DNA of 64,000 bases from assembly GCA_963931925.1 (NCBI GenBank), contig OZ007569.1, forward strand, positions 5,213,507 through 5,277,506, in the 5' to 3' direction. The notes under the pieces were generated by a model. That model saw only the letters and a list, made by a program, of their open reading frames with translations. It did not search any database and was not told the origin of the DNA. A program made the position numbers and the translations under genes. Source of the stretch: Onchidella celtica. Taxonomy: Eukaryota > Mollusca > Gastropoda > Systellommatophora > Onchidiidae. Shown piece by piece: positions 10,935-23,247 of the stretch (the stretch's first letter is position 1; every line of letters starts with the position of its first letter).

Positions 10935-11969
10935 GTGCCGTCTGATCTTTTCGCGTCAGCTAAAGCTAAATTGAGCGAACCTTGTTACGCCGGCGCTGCT
11001 ACTAAGACACCGGTACCGCCAAGACAATCACGACAGCCCTTTCGACAGTCGCCGCAGGTTCGTCCACGGTCCGAGCCGCCGTTTAACAGGAGACAGCCGA
11101 ATCCCCGTAATTTTTCTCGGGACTGGGAACCCCGATTCACACGTCCTTTCCCTACCGGAGGACCGCGTAACAACTACTATCAAGCGCCCCCTTCTCCTTC
11201 TTATCGAGGTACACCTCGAAGGGATGATAATCAATTCCACTGTTATAGCTGTGGCGGCGAAGGCCACATTCGGAGACAATGCAGAGTTAGACTAGATGCG
11301 GCAAATGCATGCTCTGTAGCATTCACCGAAAACCGCGGTAACAGAACTAGGAATGCCGAGACCGTAAATAAAGTTATTCCAGTTATGTCCGCCCTCCACG
11401 AGCGAGGCGCGCTGACACTATATGAGGGACAAGTAAACGCCATACGCGCCTCTGTATTGCGAGATTCAGGCTGTACGACCGTCGGTGTGCGGGAATCGCT
11501 AGTCCGTCCTGCACAACTCCTGGATCGCGATGCGACGTGCATTACCTTTGGTGGATCAGTTGAACATTTTCGCCTGGCGGAAATATATATTGACACTTCG
11601 TTTATGACTGGTGTTGTCACGGTCTGTGTGCTACCGAATCCGGTTACCGACCTAATCATTGGGAATATTCCCCACTTAAAGGACGTCTCCGATAGCGAAC
11701 TCCAGATTTGGGACGATGATAACGACATTGCGTGTGTCACGACAAGACAACAAGCGCGTCGCCAGAGTGACGACACATTACTATCACCTGTCGTGGACTT
11801 GGATGTGACCCCCGAGGTTTTTCGTAACGAACAGCGCACAGATCCATCACTAAAGCACCTCTTTGCAAAGATTCATCCGGACTGCCCGGATATAACCAGG
11901 TTCTGTCTTAAAGATGACCTCCTATATCGCGTTTTCGGGGCAAACGCGAGACAATTATGCAATTGGTGA
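10935..11969 (+). pseudogene. gag-pol: Gypsy-type element: nucleocapsid, protease and start of integrase
   Basis: This is a 344-codon frame without a solid start. Residues about 20-80 are Pro/Arg-rich. A CCHC knuckle (CYSCGGEGHIRRQC) lies near residue 103. A retropepsin-like active site (LRDSGCT) lies near 173-179, followed by the hydrophobic DLIIGN strand near 240. The last 50 residues (RTDPSLKHLFAKIH...) read as the region before an integrase zinc-binding domain. The frame then stops at 11967-11969, 13 bases into the next frame. The overlap is in -1 register and interrupts what is normally continuous sequence, so I read it as a small indel. Most of gag and the 5' LTR are missing. Confidence 0.8.
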
Positions 11970-13957
11970 TACCTAGATCATTTCGCCGCGACATCGTCCG
12001 CCTCGCGCACGACACGCCATTGTCGGGCCACCAAGGCAAAGCTAGAACAAAGTCTAGAGTCCTATCTCAGTTTTTTTGGCCCGGAGTTTACGCTGACATA
12101 AATAGCTATGTGTCGCGCTGCGATACATGCCAGAAAATAACCCCTAGAGGAAAAACTTCGCTTGCGCCTATACAAGAGATGCCACCGGTTTCCATCCCAT
12201 TTCAGCGAGGTGCCGTCGACATCGTCGGGCCATTACAAAAGTCGGATAGAGGCCATCGGTTTATTCTATCAGTAATCGATTATACCACCCGTTGGCCTGA
12301 GGCTATCCCCCTAAAAGAAATCTCGGCCGATCACGTCGCCGAGGCATTGGTTACCATATTCACGCGCGTCGGATTTCCGTCCGAACTATTGTCCGATAGA
12401 GGTCCGCAGTTCATCTCCGACCTTTTCAGGAAAGTACTGGAACTCACGGGCATTAGGCAGAAGCTGACGTCCCCATACCATCCACAGTCCAATGGTTGCT
12501 GCGAGCGCTGGAATGCCAGCATGAAAGCTATGTTGGCACGCGTTTCGGCCAACAAGCCTGGGGACTGGGACCGTCGACTTCCTGCCATCTTGTTCGCATA
12601 TAGGGAACTCCCCAATGCGTCAACTGGTTTTTCCCCGTTTGAGCTTTTATATGGTCGCAAGCCACGTGGCCCGATGACCATTTTACGCGAATTATACGCC
12701 GGTTCTGATACCGACGTTCCTGATACGCGATCCGCGTATCAGTACATAGTCGATCTCCGACATAGAATAATTAATGCATGCGACCTGGCTCGACAATTTG
12801 CATGCGTACGAGCCGGGTCATTCAAAGGATATCGCGATCAGGGTAGCCGGTTACGAACCCTGTCAGTCGGGGATCGGGCATTGGTGCTGTTGCCGGAAAC
12901 GAACAACAAGCTACTCCTCACTTGGAAAGGCCCCTTTCAAGTTAAACAGAGACTCTCAAGAGTTAATTATCTTATTACCATCCGTGGTAACGATAAAGTT
13001 TACCACATCAATATGTTGAAAAAGTATCTTACAGATGATCAAAGTCATCACGGTCATTCGTGCCATGTAGTGGCCCAAGCAAACGCGGCGATTGTCACTA
13101 TCAATGACAACGACCGGGAGCCATTACCTATGTCTAGATCGCTCCTGTCCTTGCAAGCCACCGAGGACGTGACTTCCGTTAATATCAATCCACAACTGGA
13201 TCAAAGTCAAACACAGGACATAACGGATCTTGTTCGGGAGTTCGCGCCTGTATTCACTGATTTGCCGTGTAAAACAACATTAGTTCAACACGTCATCCGG
13301 TTACACACGGATGTACCCGTGTTTGTTAAACCCTACCCGCGCCCGCTACACGCGCACGACACCATACAGTCCGAGGTGGAAAAGATGCTTAAATTGGGAG
13401 TAATTGAGCGCTCGACGAGCTCCTACTGCTCGCCGATTGTACTAGTAAAGAAAACAGACGGTTCCGTTAGGTTTTGCATCGACTATAGGAAGCTTAACGC
13501 TCTTACCATTTACGATGCTGAACCGATCCCCAATCAAGAAGATCTGTTCGCGCGATTGGCTGAGTCGTCCGTGTTTTCCAAAATAGATTTGGCTAAGGGC
13601 TACTGGCAAATCCCGATTGAGGAAGCCAGCAAGCAGTACACAGCGTTTCAGACCCCTATGGGTCTCATGCAATGGCGGTTCATGCCATTTGGTCTTGTAA
13701 CAGCACCAGCGACCTTTACGAGTCCTACTACAGCAGACACGATGCGTCCTGAGTTACTTCGACGACATCTGCGCTTACCATGCGGATTGGAAGAGCCACT
13801 TGGAGGCGCTTCGTCGATCGACGTCGAGTGCTTACTAAACTTCGTGACGCCGGACTTACCGCTAAGCCTAGCAAGGTCTTCCTGGGCTATACTCAGATTA
13901 ACTTTCTGGGGCATACTATCGCCAAAGGTGTCCAAACACCGGACGACAGCAAAATAA
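11957..13957 (+). pseudogene. pol: Gypsy-type pol with integrase before reverse transcriptase (Gmr1-like)
   Basis: Domain order is integrase, then reverse transcriptase. The integrase has an HHCC zinc domain (H18, H25, C55, C58) and a DDE core (D88 in AVDIVGP, D147 in SDRGPQF, E183 in CCERWN). RT begins near residue 440: VKPYPRPLH, then VRFCIDYRKLN, KIDLAKGYWQIP and FMPFGLV. Soon after, the frame is lost. The catalytic YFDD box is present at 13755-13766, but in another frame, and the sequence between FGLV and YFDD looks shortened. Ty3/gypsy elements normally have integrase last; integrase first is copia-like and is known in the Gmr1 group. The element is inactive. Confidence 0.85.
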
Positions 13958-14568
13958 GTAAGATTCTAAAACTCCAGGCACCTCACACCAAGAAGCAGGT
14001 TCGTAGCCTGTTGGGCCTGTTAAGCTATTATCGAAAATTCGTTCCTAATTTTTCGGCCCTTAGGGCCCCGTTATCCGATCTTACAAGAAAAGACCGACCC
14101 AACAAAATTGTCTGGACTGCGCAGTGCGCCACCGCGCTCGCGACAGTGCAGCAACTGCTCTCCAGTTCGCCGCTGCTTATCCTACCGAATATTAGACACA
14201 CCTTCACCGTCCGCACTGACGCGTCGGACTAGTGAATTGGAGCTGTTTTGCTCAAAGAGAGAGATGGTTTATTGCGCCCTTGTAGGTACGCTAGCCGTAA
14301 ATTGCTTCCGAGGGAACAGAGATACGCTACCATAGAGCGAGAATGCCTAGCGATTGTATACGCCGTAGACGCCTTTTCCCGCTACTTACTTAAGACGGAA
14401 TTCGTCATCGAGACAGACCATAAACCGTTGTTATTTCTAAAATCGAACAGACCGAAAAACGCACGTTTGACCAGATGGAGTCTGGCCCTTCAGGAATATC
14501 GCTTCATTATAAAGGCCATTCCTGGTGGAGACAATGTCCACGCCGACCTATTATCACGGTTACTTTAA
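13755..14568 (+). pseudogene. pol: RT palm/thumb and RNase H remnant of the same element
   Basis: Coding resumes in pieces. YFDD and the following residues lie at 13755 onward. The RT C-terminal part is at 13780-14229 (GYTQINFLGHTI, LLGLLSYYRKFVPNFS), and the RNase H start TVRTDASD sits just before TAG at 14230-14232. RNase H continues in a new frame to 14568 (YASRKLLPREQRYATIERECLAI written in part: ERECLAIVYAVDAF, ETDHKPLLFL, HADLLSRLL). At least two frame changes and one stop are needed. No envelope gene follows. Confidence 0.8.
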
Positions 14569-15149
14569 TCTTATTGTATTTTAGTCTGTCATATGTATTG
14601 GGGTTGGATACTGATTAGCACCTCATTCAGAGACCGAGGGATGGTATCACATATTGTTCACCCATTGTGAACACTTTTCACCTACCCTCGTGCTTTCCTT
14701 TGATCCAACAGCTATTTACTGACGACGACCCGTATTTTGGCCAAACCAGACGTTGTTGCCCAGGGTCGAGGACGAGAAGTCATGGCAGACCAGGAGTCCA
14801 GATCCACTAATGCCATCGATGCTACGATAGTTATCTTTTCTTAAGTATCATTCATTGTATGTTTGCATTCCTGATGACATTCGCACAGGATCAGTTTTGT
14901 ACTCTTTTAGAGTTATGATTGTTCATGTCTACGTCTTAAGAGGTATGATTTATTCCTCAGAGATACATACTTTGGGACGGATCCTTAACATTTTCGTGTA
15001 TTGTCCATCAAGGATACCCGTCCTGTACAAAGTTTTTTTCAACTTTTGTAGCATACCTAGTTTTTACCTAGTTAAGTTCACCTTTCGAGCAATTTCTCGA
15101 CTCGTGACTTCCCCTTAAGATTATAATTTATATCGTTAAAATTACAAAT

Positions 15150-15667
15150 TTTAACTGGGGTGGGGGATTAGTCTAGTGTTATTAAATCTCACGCAGAGCG
15201 TGAGTTGTTTATTTGGCAGGGCCATGAGAAATTGGCTGGTGGCCTTGAACGGTCCCCGCGTATTATTGTTTGTGAGTAAGGAATTGCAAAGTTAAACTGT
15301 TTGATTCACATTTTTTGGTTTTGGTGTTAGTGATTAGAAGTAATGGAGGAGGGGTGAGATACGGTGGGGATTGCTGACATTGTTAAGTATGACTAGACAA
15401 GTTTTTGCACGTTAACTGGCTGGTAGAATAGTGCAGAGGTATTCTTACATTCAAAATGGTGGGGGTTTCGGCCAATGAGATTGCTGAACTAATTTTACCA
15501 GCGGACTAACCCTGCTGGGTAGTTGGATATTATAAAACATCGTGTAACGTTGAAACTCATTGAATACAGACGAGAAGAAGCATCGTTTTCGTGAAGTATC
15601 TCCGGTTGGCCAGTACCTGAACTGTGGCCCGAAGACGAGCAGTCCATACCCATCGGACTGACTGAGC

Positions 15668-15727
<60 letters not shown>

Positions 15728-16130
15728 CTCTAGAAAGAAAGGTCTGGGTGGACTGACATAAAGAGTCCACGCTGCGCTCTTCTGATGTTCGCGCCTACGA
15801 ATTAGGCGTGACCAATGGTAACTGATCTTATTAACTAATTATGATAGAAGTTTAGAGATAGAGAGAAAACCCACAGCCTCATAGGAAGCCAGAGAAAACC
15901 ACAGCTTGGACTCGACGAACGAGTGTTCTGTATTGTAAAACTATCTCCATAATACGATTGAAGAATTATGGCACATTGTTGATGAATGAATAGTGACTGA
16001 GTGATTGCATATAATATATATATATACTTTTACAAGCTGCTTAAATATCTACAAGCCGATTTGAGCTTCTGTAGGCTTTGAACGTACTGGGCTCTCCTAA
16101 CATTCAGTGTACCTTGGAAACCCATTTATT
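15150..16130 (+). other. Possible 3' LTR region of the Gmr1-like element
   Basis: A purine-rich tract, GGGGTGGGGGA near 15155-15165, follows the pol remnant and could be the polypurine tract before a 3' LTR. Downstream there is a TATA-like TATTATAAAA near 15526 and a (GA)n microsatellite at 15671-15720. No second copy exists in the window, so LTR limits cannot be fixed. 14569-15150 has no supported coding sequence. Confidence 0.3.
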
Positions 16131-16520
16131 ATTTCTGGAGAGTTTGCCTGGCGACTGGCCAGTGGCGACTCAACTGTTACTTTAGATTGATATCTTGTTT
16201 CTTATAATATACCATTTGGCTATTGATTGCAGTACATCCAATAAGGGAACATAGTTACATGAATATGATAGGTTAAGTTAGTAATTGGAATTTTTGCTTT
16301 GAATATACCTCTATTGTCTTTTGTTTTGTATATTAATATGTATGTAATAATATGGCCCGGCCGGCCTGATATACATATACTCTAGTTATTTGATAATTTC
16401 TTGTGTGTTTGTGTCCGGGTGTGAGTTAGCTGCCTCTCTTGCAGTCATTAGATCCCCAAGACCTCAACTCTGCTCGTGACAACTTATGTCCCCCTCATCT
16501 CCCCTCCCCCCCCCCCCTAA

Positions 16521-16630
16521 AAAGCGCCGACTGTGTAGACGACGTGCTTGCTCCAGTTGTAACTGGCTGCAATGACACAAAAGCAAATTTCCCAAATGGG
16601 ATTAAAGTAGAATACAAATACAAATATAAA
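16521..16630 (+). repeat. SINE-like 3' module, copy 1
   Basis: The segment shares GACGACGTG.TTGCTCCAGTTGT, CAATGACAC and GCAAATTTCCCAAATGGG with 22361-22470 and 22930-23050. All three copies end in an ATACAAA-rich tail. The pattern suits the 3' part of a SINE. No RNA polymerase III boxes were confirmed. Confidence 0.55.
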
Positions 16631-16970
16631 TTTACCTACTTATTTATTTATTCATATACTTATTTATCTATTTATGTATGTAGTTATTTAAACTTATTTA
16701 TTTATTTATGTACTTATTTATTAAATTTTTAATTTATCTATGTAGTTATTTATTAACTTATTTATTTATTTATTTATTTATGTAGTTGTTTATTAACTTA
16801 TTTATTTATTTATTTATGTAGTTATTTATTAACTTATTTATTTATTTATTTATGTGGTTATTTATTAACTTATTTATTTATTTATTTATGTAGTTATTTA
16901 TTAACTTATTTATTTATTTATTTATGTAGTTATTTATTAACTTATTTATTTATTTATCTATTTATTTACT
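16630..16970. repeat. TTTA-based minisatellite with higher-order unit
   Basis: TTTA repeats are interrupted regularly by TGTAGTTATTTATTAAC, giving a unit of about 40 bp repeated at least five times. It directly follows the SINE-like module and may have grown from its A/T-rich tail. Short open frames here are artefacts. Confidence 0.85.
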
Positions 16971-17562
16971 GTGCGTGTGTCATGAGCGCAATTGAACTAT
17001 GTATTAGGTTCTTTACTACAGTCACTGTTACCAAAGGGTTTAAGCCACTGATGTCGCTGAACTGAGTTCGCCAATGTTGAGAATCTGCATGATCTCTTAC
17101 GTACTTGTTGCGAGAAAATCAAAAAGACAAAAACAGTAACAAAAACGGGGAAATGCGAAGTCGAAAGAAAGACATTAATGAATAAATTATTCTTTTGTAT
17201 TTATCATGTTTTTGGTCAATTAAGGGGCCATAACTCCACCATCTATGTGCTTCCTAACAAACAACAGAAATCAATACTAGTTATGGCCCTTGAAGTCAGG
17301 GGGGGAAACAAGATAATAATTTAATGATCTAAAATGACAAGAATATTAATGCACAAAGTGGCAGAGAATCCTGGAATTAACTCACTCTAAATTGGTGGCT
17401 AATCAATCGTTAACGCTGAAGATTCTAGAATATTCAGAAATCCTTCTGCAAGAGAGAAATTCTTGTCAGTGTAACATACAGCAATAAAGTTTGCATTCGG
17501 CAACAAATTAATTCCATACTTGGCAACAAAATAGATACGTGAATAAATAAATCAATGAATAA

Positions 17563-17768
17563 CCAGCCAGCAATCTTACAGACATCCGACATGTAGGATT
17601 TACGTCAAGTTTGCTCGTAGAAATGACATCGTTTCCTCATAGATCCACTGGTTTCGACATCACACCGACGTCAGTTTGATGTAGGGAACCCACCCCTACG
17701 GTAATCCTACCAATCTTACGGAAATCTTATACAAATCTACGTCGAACTGACGTAAAGACACTGACTGG
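17563..17768. mobile_element. MITE family 'CCAGCCAGCA', copy 1
   Basis: The left end CCAGCCAGCAATCTTAC recurs at 27107 and, more diverged, near 32143. Internal GATGTAGGG and CTACGTCG stretches are shared. The right end (ACTGACTGGG) is more decayed than in copy 2. Confidence 0.55.
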
Positions 17769-17918
17769 GTACGTTTTGTGGGTCTTTACGTCCACAAATT
17801 CCTATGCTTTGATTAAGTTTTTGAAGAATGATCTGATAGTGCACAGCGAGGTATGTCCAGACAGAAGCCGTGAGATGGTGACATGTCATATATCTACACT
17901 TCAATGGTTGGTGACATG

Positions 17919-18609
17919 TCACACCTTTAGTTCAGTGGTCACAGCTGAATGTCTCCGTCGCTGCTTACGAGTCTGTATGACTTCTTCATCGCCTTTCTTA
18001 CAGTCAGTCCCTCGATCGTTGCCCTCAGACATTGAAGGGGCGGCCGCGCTGCAGAACTGCTCGATTTTGGCACAAATGTCCTGAAACCTGGTGTGTTCTC
18101 GCTCTAACCGATTTCCCACCAAATACTTGTAGAATGCTCCTCTGTCTTCTATCTCGTCCTTGTCAAGGTAACGCACCTGCGGGTGGAATGATTAGTTACG
18201 GCTTTTTGGCGTGGCAATGAAAAATAATATTACATAAAAAAAATAATTTAATAAAAAAAGGTTTTTTAATTATTTAATTTGAAAAAAAACAACAAAAAAT
18301 CACGATTCGCACCTCCATCGATCACAGAACTCAGCGGTGCGGAAGTAATAGAATTTATTTAATAATATTGTCATATACAGAATTATGGAACATCCAATTA
18401 TATTGTGGCAGATAATTCAGAAATGGTAACTGCAAATATTTACCAACAATTCAAATATTCTACAGCTAACTGACGTCACTGAGAGGCTGACAACAAGTCG
18501 TAGTTTTATATGACGTATTTCTTCCTAGGAATTCACCAGATATGTCTGCATTTACGTCAATTATTTTGAATCTCATCCTTTCCTTCCAAGAAACTTTTCA
18601 ATCTCTCTC

Positions 18610-18697
<88 letters not shown>

Positions 18698-20035
18698 CTG
18701 TCATGGTACACAATGAAACCAAGGTGGCATGTTCGCAACTCAAGTACAAATGCTCAGATTCTTAGACTACAGATTGTAAATTATAATACATCACTCTTTA
18801 AAGAACACCCACGATTGTGCCCCTGATGAACTGCCACACAACAAAGGAAATTGAGTGATTATTTTCTGACAGACATTTGAATTCTTTTTTGTTTTCTGCT
18901 TCAAAATCTAAAAAAAATGTAACTATCATAAAACTGCATATTTTGATATTCCGACACTGAACATGTCTATCTACATGCTGAATGTGAGTATGATAAGTAT
19001 TTAAAGAAAACCATAATTATGGAGATGGTACAAGAATTCAGTTAACAAAACTACAAGGCTCACGTGTCTGGTTGGCTGTCCCAAATTCCCCTTCATACCC
19101 TGGAAAGGATTTTGCTGGGAAGTTGGACGTCGCACAGTGTCATCCCTTGTTACCATGGGTACCGATGCAGTAGCCAATCGGCCCCAAGCAATGGCTGGGC
19201 GAAGGTCAAGTTTACACCTCTGGCGGTTGGACATTTTCCCGAGTTCTAGATCTGCTTCGTACTCATCCGGGTCTACATCATCATACACTCTTTCGTTGGT
19301 CTTCTCTTCAGTGTACCCAGAATTCGTACTTGATGTCGACCTCGATTGGTGATGGCGTCCATGAGGAAGTTTGTGGTTTGTGCTGTAAGAAGGAGGAGCA
19401 CTCGTAGGGTGATATTTGACTGCCTTCGACGTCTTTGGTCTTACTGTGGCATTACCAGAGGTCCTTTTAGAAGCTTCCTCTGTCTGTGGCAGTGGCGAAA
19501 CTTTTGGATTTGCTGCTGCTGTTAGGGGTCGGAGTTTATTGAGAACATGTGATTTTCGACCGTCGGAGACTACATTTTTGTCTCCTGTAATTTCACTGTC
19601 TTTCTGAATATTCAATGTGGAATTAGAAAGCGTTGTTTTGAGGCATTCATCATTTGGAGCTGAAGGAGAGAGTTTTTTCGGACAATGTCCATTCACCTGA
19701 TCTCCACGTTGAACTACAGCACTTGCAGTTTGTGGTCTCCTAGTTGGAATTTTGCACCGTGTCCTTTCGCTGTTTCTAGAGATAATTTGCCTCAAGAGAA
19801 ATTCACCAACAGAAGCTGTCGTAGGCGGTACTGAAGCGTTGGACAACAAAATCTCCCTCTGTCTGTCCCGATATACTTTCAGCTGTCGTCGGTAATTATA
19901 TTGAGATTTCCTCAGGTCCACTGCCATATTTTTCTTCGCCTTTTCAATCGTCCCGAGAATCAGCTCCAATTTCTTCTTCTCGATGGCATTAGCTCGGAGA
20001 GAGGACTTTTTATATTCACTGTCACAGTCCGCCAT
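17919..20035 (-). CDS. Gene A: uncharacterised protein with coiled-coil N-terminus and RPxTS/A motifs
   Basis: The start ATG is at 20035. Exon 1 is 20035-19064 (324 codons, donor GTGAGC after PTRH); exon 2 is 18176-17919 (acceptor CACCCGCAG, stop TGA). Both are phase 0, giving about 409 residues. Residues 10-65 form a basic helix with YRRQLKVYRDRQREILLSN. The middle is low complexity with repeated RRPQTA, VRPKTS and RPLTAA motifs. Exon 2 encodes a charged helix (LDKDEIEDRGAFYKYLVGN) and RFQDICAKIEQFC. The last block and YRDRQREIL match gene B, so the two are probably diverged paralogues. AAG/GTGTGA just before the stop could be an alternative donor, so a further 3' exon is possible. RPxTS repeats are frequent in ciliary and microtubule-associated proteins, but I do not recognise this family. 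Confidence 0.75.
18605..18700. repeat. (CT)n microsatellite
   Basis: A long CT dinucleotide array lies in the gene A intron (18177-19063). The rest of that intron is AT-rich without other features. Confidence 0.95.
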
Positions 20036-22360
20036 TGCCTCAAGTTGTATGTCTTCAGCTCCTTGTAGGCACCAGTGTAATGGTTCCGGTCATCCAGCTA
20101 TTGCAGATTTCTGGAATGAAAGATACACTGCAATTACTCAGTTCAAACTGTAAATTGATGGGGGGTGGGGGGGGGGGGGGAGAGAGAGAAAGAAGGAAAA
20201 AAATTAAATACAAAAGAAAAAAATTAAATATACTAGATCTAGCTGCTAAACAGTTTTCAATGTCTGAATAAAACCTCTCATGTAAAGACATTTTTCTTTT
20301 TTAAAGGAAAACTGGTAAACCAATGAATTGTTTAATTGTTGTAGAGTGAATATCGGCTAGAGACATATTTTCTGAAAGATTTATGCGCCGGAGCATCTCA
20401 GTTTAAAACTGAGGACGAGGGGAGTGACTGAATTACTCGAACGGGATTTCAAGATTAAAATTTCCTAATGCTAAAGCTAGCCTTAAAAACGGTATGACCT
20501 GCTGAAAATACGTGAAATGTACCGGACATAAATGTGCACAATCCTCTCCGAATGGCAGAACCATTGTTTCCTACTTACAGGAGACGGAAATCCATGAGAC
20601 AGTAATTCGCTATCGGTAGTCTGGGAGTGGAAGAACAGTTCTGACGTTCACTTCTGCGCTGTCACAGATAAAACTAAATATACACTTGATGCCAGTCAAT
20701 CGTTGCTCATTATGCCTAACAATTTTCAGGGGCCTGTGCTAGACTTGTGTGCCTTCCGTTGAAGCGAAAATGAACCCAATACCCAGGACGTGCCCCGCTG
20801 AGGAGTCGTATAATGCTTGTTTAAATATCAAATGTAAAGAATTATTCAGAAAGCGCTGGTTATCTAGAATCTCTTTCAAATTATAGCTTTCATAAGTTTA
20901 GCATGTCTCATATAAACAGTGATCTTTACGGTAGTTAAAAAATATAGACTTCAGATCAATAAAAGAAAATATGACCGGGTGTGTAAATGTTAAAGTAGAT
21001 CTAAAAACTGTGTTTGAAGTTCTGGGATTTCTTCCGTCACGAGATAACGAAAATAAACAAATGGTTGAATTAAACTGACAAACAGCAGTGTAAATGAGTT
21101 TCGAGTCAGTTAGAGCCCTGGCTTAAATAAACATTTGACAGTTGACGAAAATCAAATCTGAGTTTTAGCCGAGAGACCTTTCTCAAACTTTCTACCGTCT
21201 TTCTTCCCCCCTCCACAAATGTCAAACGTGTGATTTAACGGCATGACGTATACCAGACGGGGGTGTGGTGGATTGGCCAGACTGGCAAAGTGAATGAGTT
21301 GTGTTTGGATCTCTCTTCAAGAGAGGAAAAAAAAGTCCTCCTGTTGCTGCCTAATATACAGCACTCCTTTTCCACTGCGTAACTAGCACGTTTTCCTACT
21401 ATGGTTCATGTAGGGTGCATATGAAAAGTAAGACAGCAGTTGGGAGGCACAAAGAGGAAGCGAAAGCTACCAAATTCACTGCTCTTAGATCGTCCATCCT
21501 GCGTCCTTTCTTCCTTCGTACCGATATCATACTTCAGTTATTCTCAGATCACGTTATTCAACACTGATTTGATGCCAAATCAACGATACGCTTTCTCCAT
21601 GTCTCCATGACCACAACATGATGGACAGAAGGCTTCTCTCCCACCCCCCCCCCCCACCCCCCCCCCCAAAAAAGCAACCAAAAAACTCATGCCCCTGAAA
21701 TTCTTTCACAAACCAGAACCACTACGCTCAGTTGATCTAAACATTAGAGCGACAACAGTTATCTCTATATAAATAGACTGGCACTGCACCGAGAATCAGA
21801 AAGTGAACATTTTAATGTTGAGCTCATTGTCACAAGGACGATATAAAACAGAAATTCTCCGGAGGTGTAGAAGGACGTGTGTGCATATCATTATTACATT
21901 GATCTCCCGCACTGGTTTAGGATTTCCTCACCTTTACTTGTTGTGTATTCAACAATATAATATTATTATACCTGGATTTCTATTCTAAAAGGTCGACAAG
22001 AGTTTCGAGTTCATTCAAAGTGTATTGCCAATACTGCCTTAGTTATAAATATATCGTTTACATTTTGCATTACACTGGATTTCTTGCAGCGTTTGCCTTC
22101 TGAAATTGCCATTGTTAAATATGCTTAACACTATTTCTATTAATACGTTATAATGGGAGACAGCCGATAATTTCAGATCAAATGATGTAATATAAGAAGA
22201 AGAAGATTTTTAACTGAACTTATAATCTTACTCCAATCTTGAATAATTCATGCAATGCCTTTCAGCCTTCTGCAAGGTAAGGCAACCACTTTTTCTTCTC
22301 CATTTGTGACTGTCATTCTCCTGCTCTTATATTTCCTGCTCTATATATTTCTTGTATATC
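20036..22360. other. Upstream region of gene A, no coding feature seen
   Basis: This AT-rich spacer holds a G-run with (GA) tract at 20160-20190 and a C-run at 21644-21667. No supported exon or mobile-element end was found. The gene A promoter should lie here, but no convincing core element was found. Confidence 0.5.
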
Positions 22361-22470
22361 CTGCACCGGCGCTGCACTGTGGCGACGACGTGTCTGCTCC
22401 AGTTGTGACTGGGCTACAATGACACTAAGGCAAATTTCCCAAATAGGATTAAAGAATGGTACAAAATACA
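22361..22470 (+). repeat. SINE-like 3' module, copy 2
   Basis: It shares GGCGACGACGTGTCTGCTCC and GGCAAATTTCCCAAAT with copies 1 and 3, ending in GGTACAAAATACACAC. Confidence 0.6.
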
Positions 22471-22724
22471 CACAAAAAGGAAATTGCTTTTCACATCTTT
22501 CTTTGTTTTTGTTATTTTTTGTTTCCTATAATTTATGTAAATGTTCTTCTTCTTCAGCGACAAAAGAAGAGTGCACGGAAGGGGGGTCGGGGGAGGGGGG
22601 GGGGTCAGGAGACTAATCAGGTAATGTGTGGAATCGACACATAAATTCAGTAACAGCTCAAAGAATCTTTCCTGCAAAACATTCTGTCCATTATCAACAA
22701 TCTGGACATTCTCATATCTTTATG

Positions 22725-22885
22725 TCCCTGGTCCTATGGTAGGTAGGATTGAGTATCTAGTCTTCTCGGATAAGAACGAAAAAACTTGGATCGCCCGTGT
22801 GCACGTTGCGCACGTTAAAGATAACTTAGCAGTTGGAAATCGAAAAGAGCAGACCGAACAGCCGTTGCCCGGGCAAAATTAAATA
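22725..22885 (+). repeat. SINE-like body (GTGCACGTTGCGCACGTTAAAG)
   Basis: The stretch reads GTAGGATTGAGTATCTAG, then CGTGTGCACGTTGCGCACG, TAAAGATAACTTAGCAG and CCGTTGCCCGGGCAA. It sits between copies 2 and 3 of the 3' module. I infer it is the body of the same or a second SINE. Confidence 0.4.
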
Positions 22886-22929
22886 AAATTTATCCCTACC
22901 ACTCCCTCACCCCCTCCCCCCAAAGAAAA

Positions 22930-23050
22930 AACCGCCGACCGGTGCTGAACTATGGCGACGATGTGTCTGCTCCAGTTTATCTGGTCTGTAATGACACACA
23001 GGCAAATTTCCCAAATGGGAAAAAGAAGTATACAAAATACAAAAATACAA
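22930..23050 (+). repeat. SINE-like 3' module, copy 3
   Basis: It contains GGCGACGATGTGTCTGCTCC and GGCAAATTTCCCAAATGGG, ending in TACAAAATACAAAAATACAA. Confidence 0.6.
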
Positions 23051-23247
23051 ATTTTGGTCTCACAATAACTGTATAAAAATTAATACAGTTGAAGCCATAT
23101 TATTATTGCATGGACGCAGCAGATATTTCTGAGTTGCAGAAGTATAGTTTCACAGTGCTGTAGCTGACTGCGAGTTTATTATTCCGGAGAGACAATGGTT
23201 GAACAATAGGCTGCCACAACCATTTCTGTTATCTGGAATTTAGACGT

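Noticed and set aside
11243..11839. 198-codon minus-strand frame
   Set aside because: Antisense shadow of the gag-protease region of the gypsy-like element.
17737..17922. 61-codon minus frame as a further gene A exon
   Set aside because: Overlaps the MITE copy 1 end, contains no conserved block, and the frame joins only if the TGA at 17919 is skipped.
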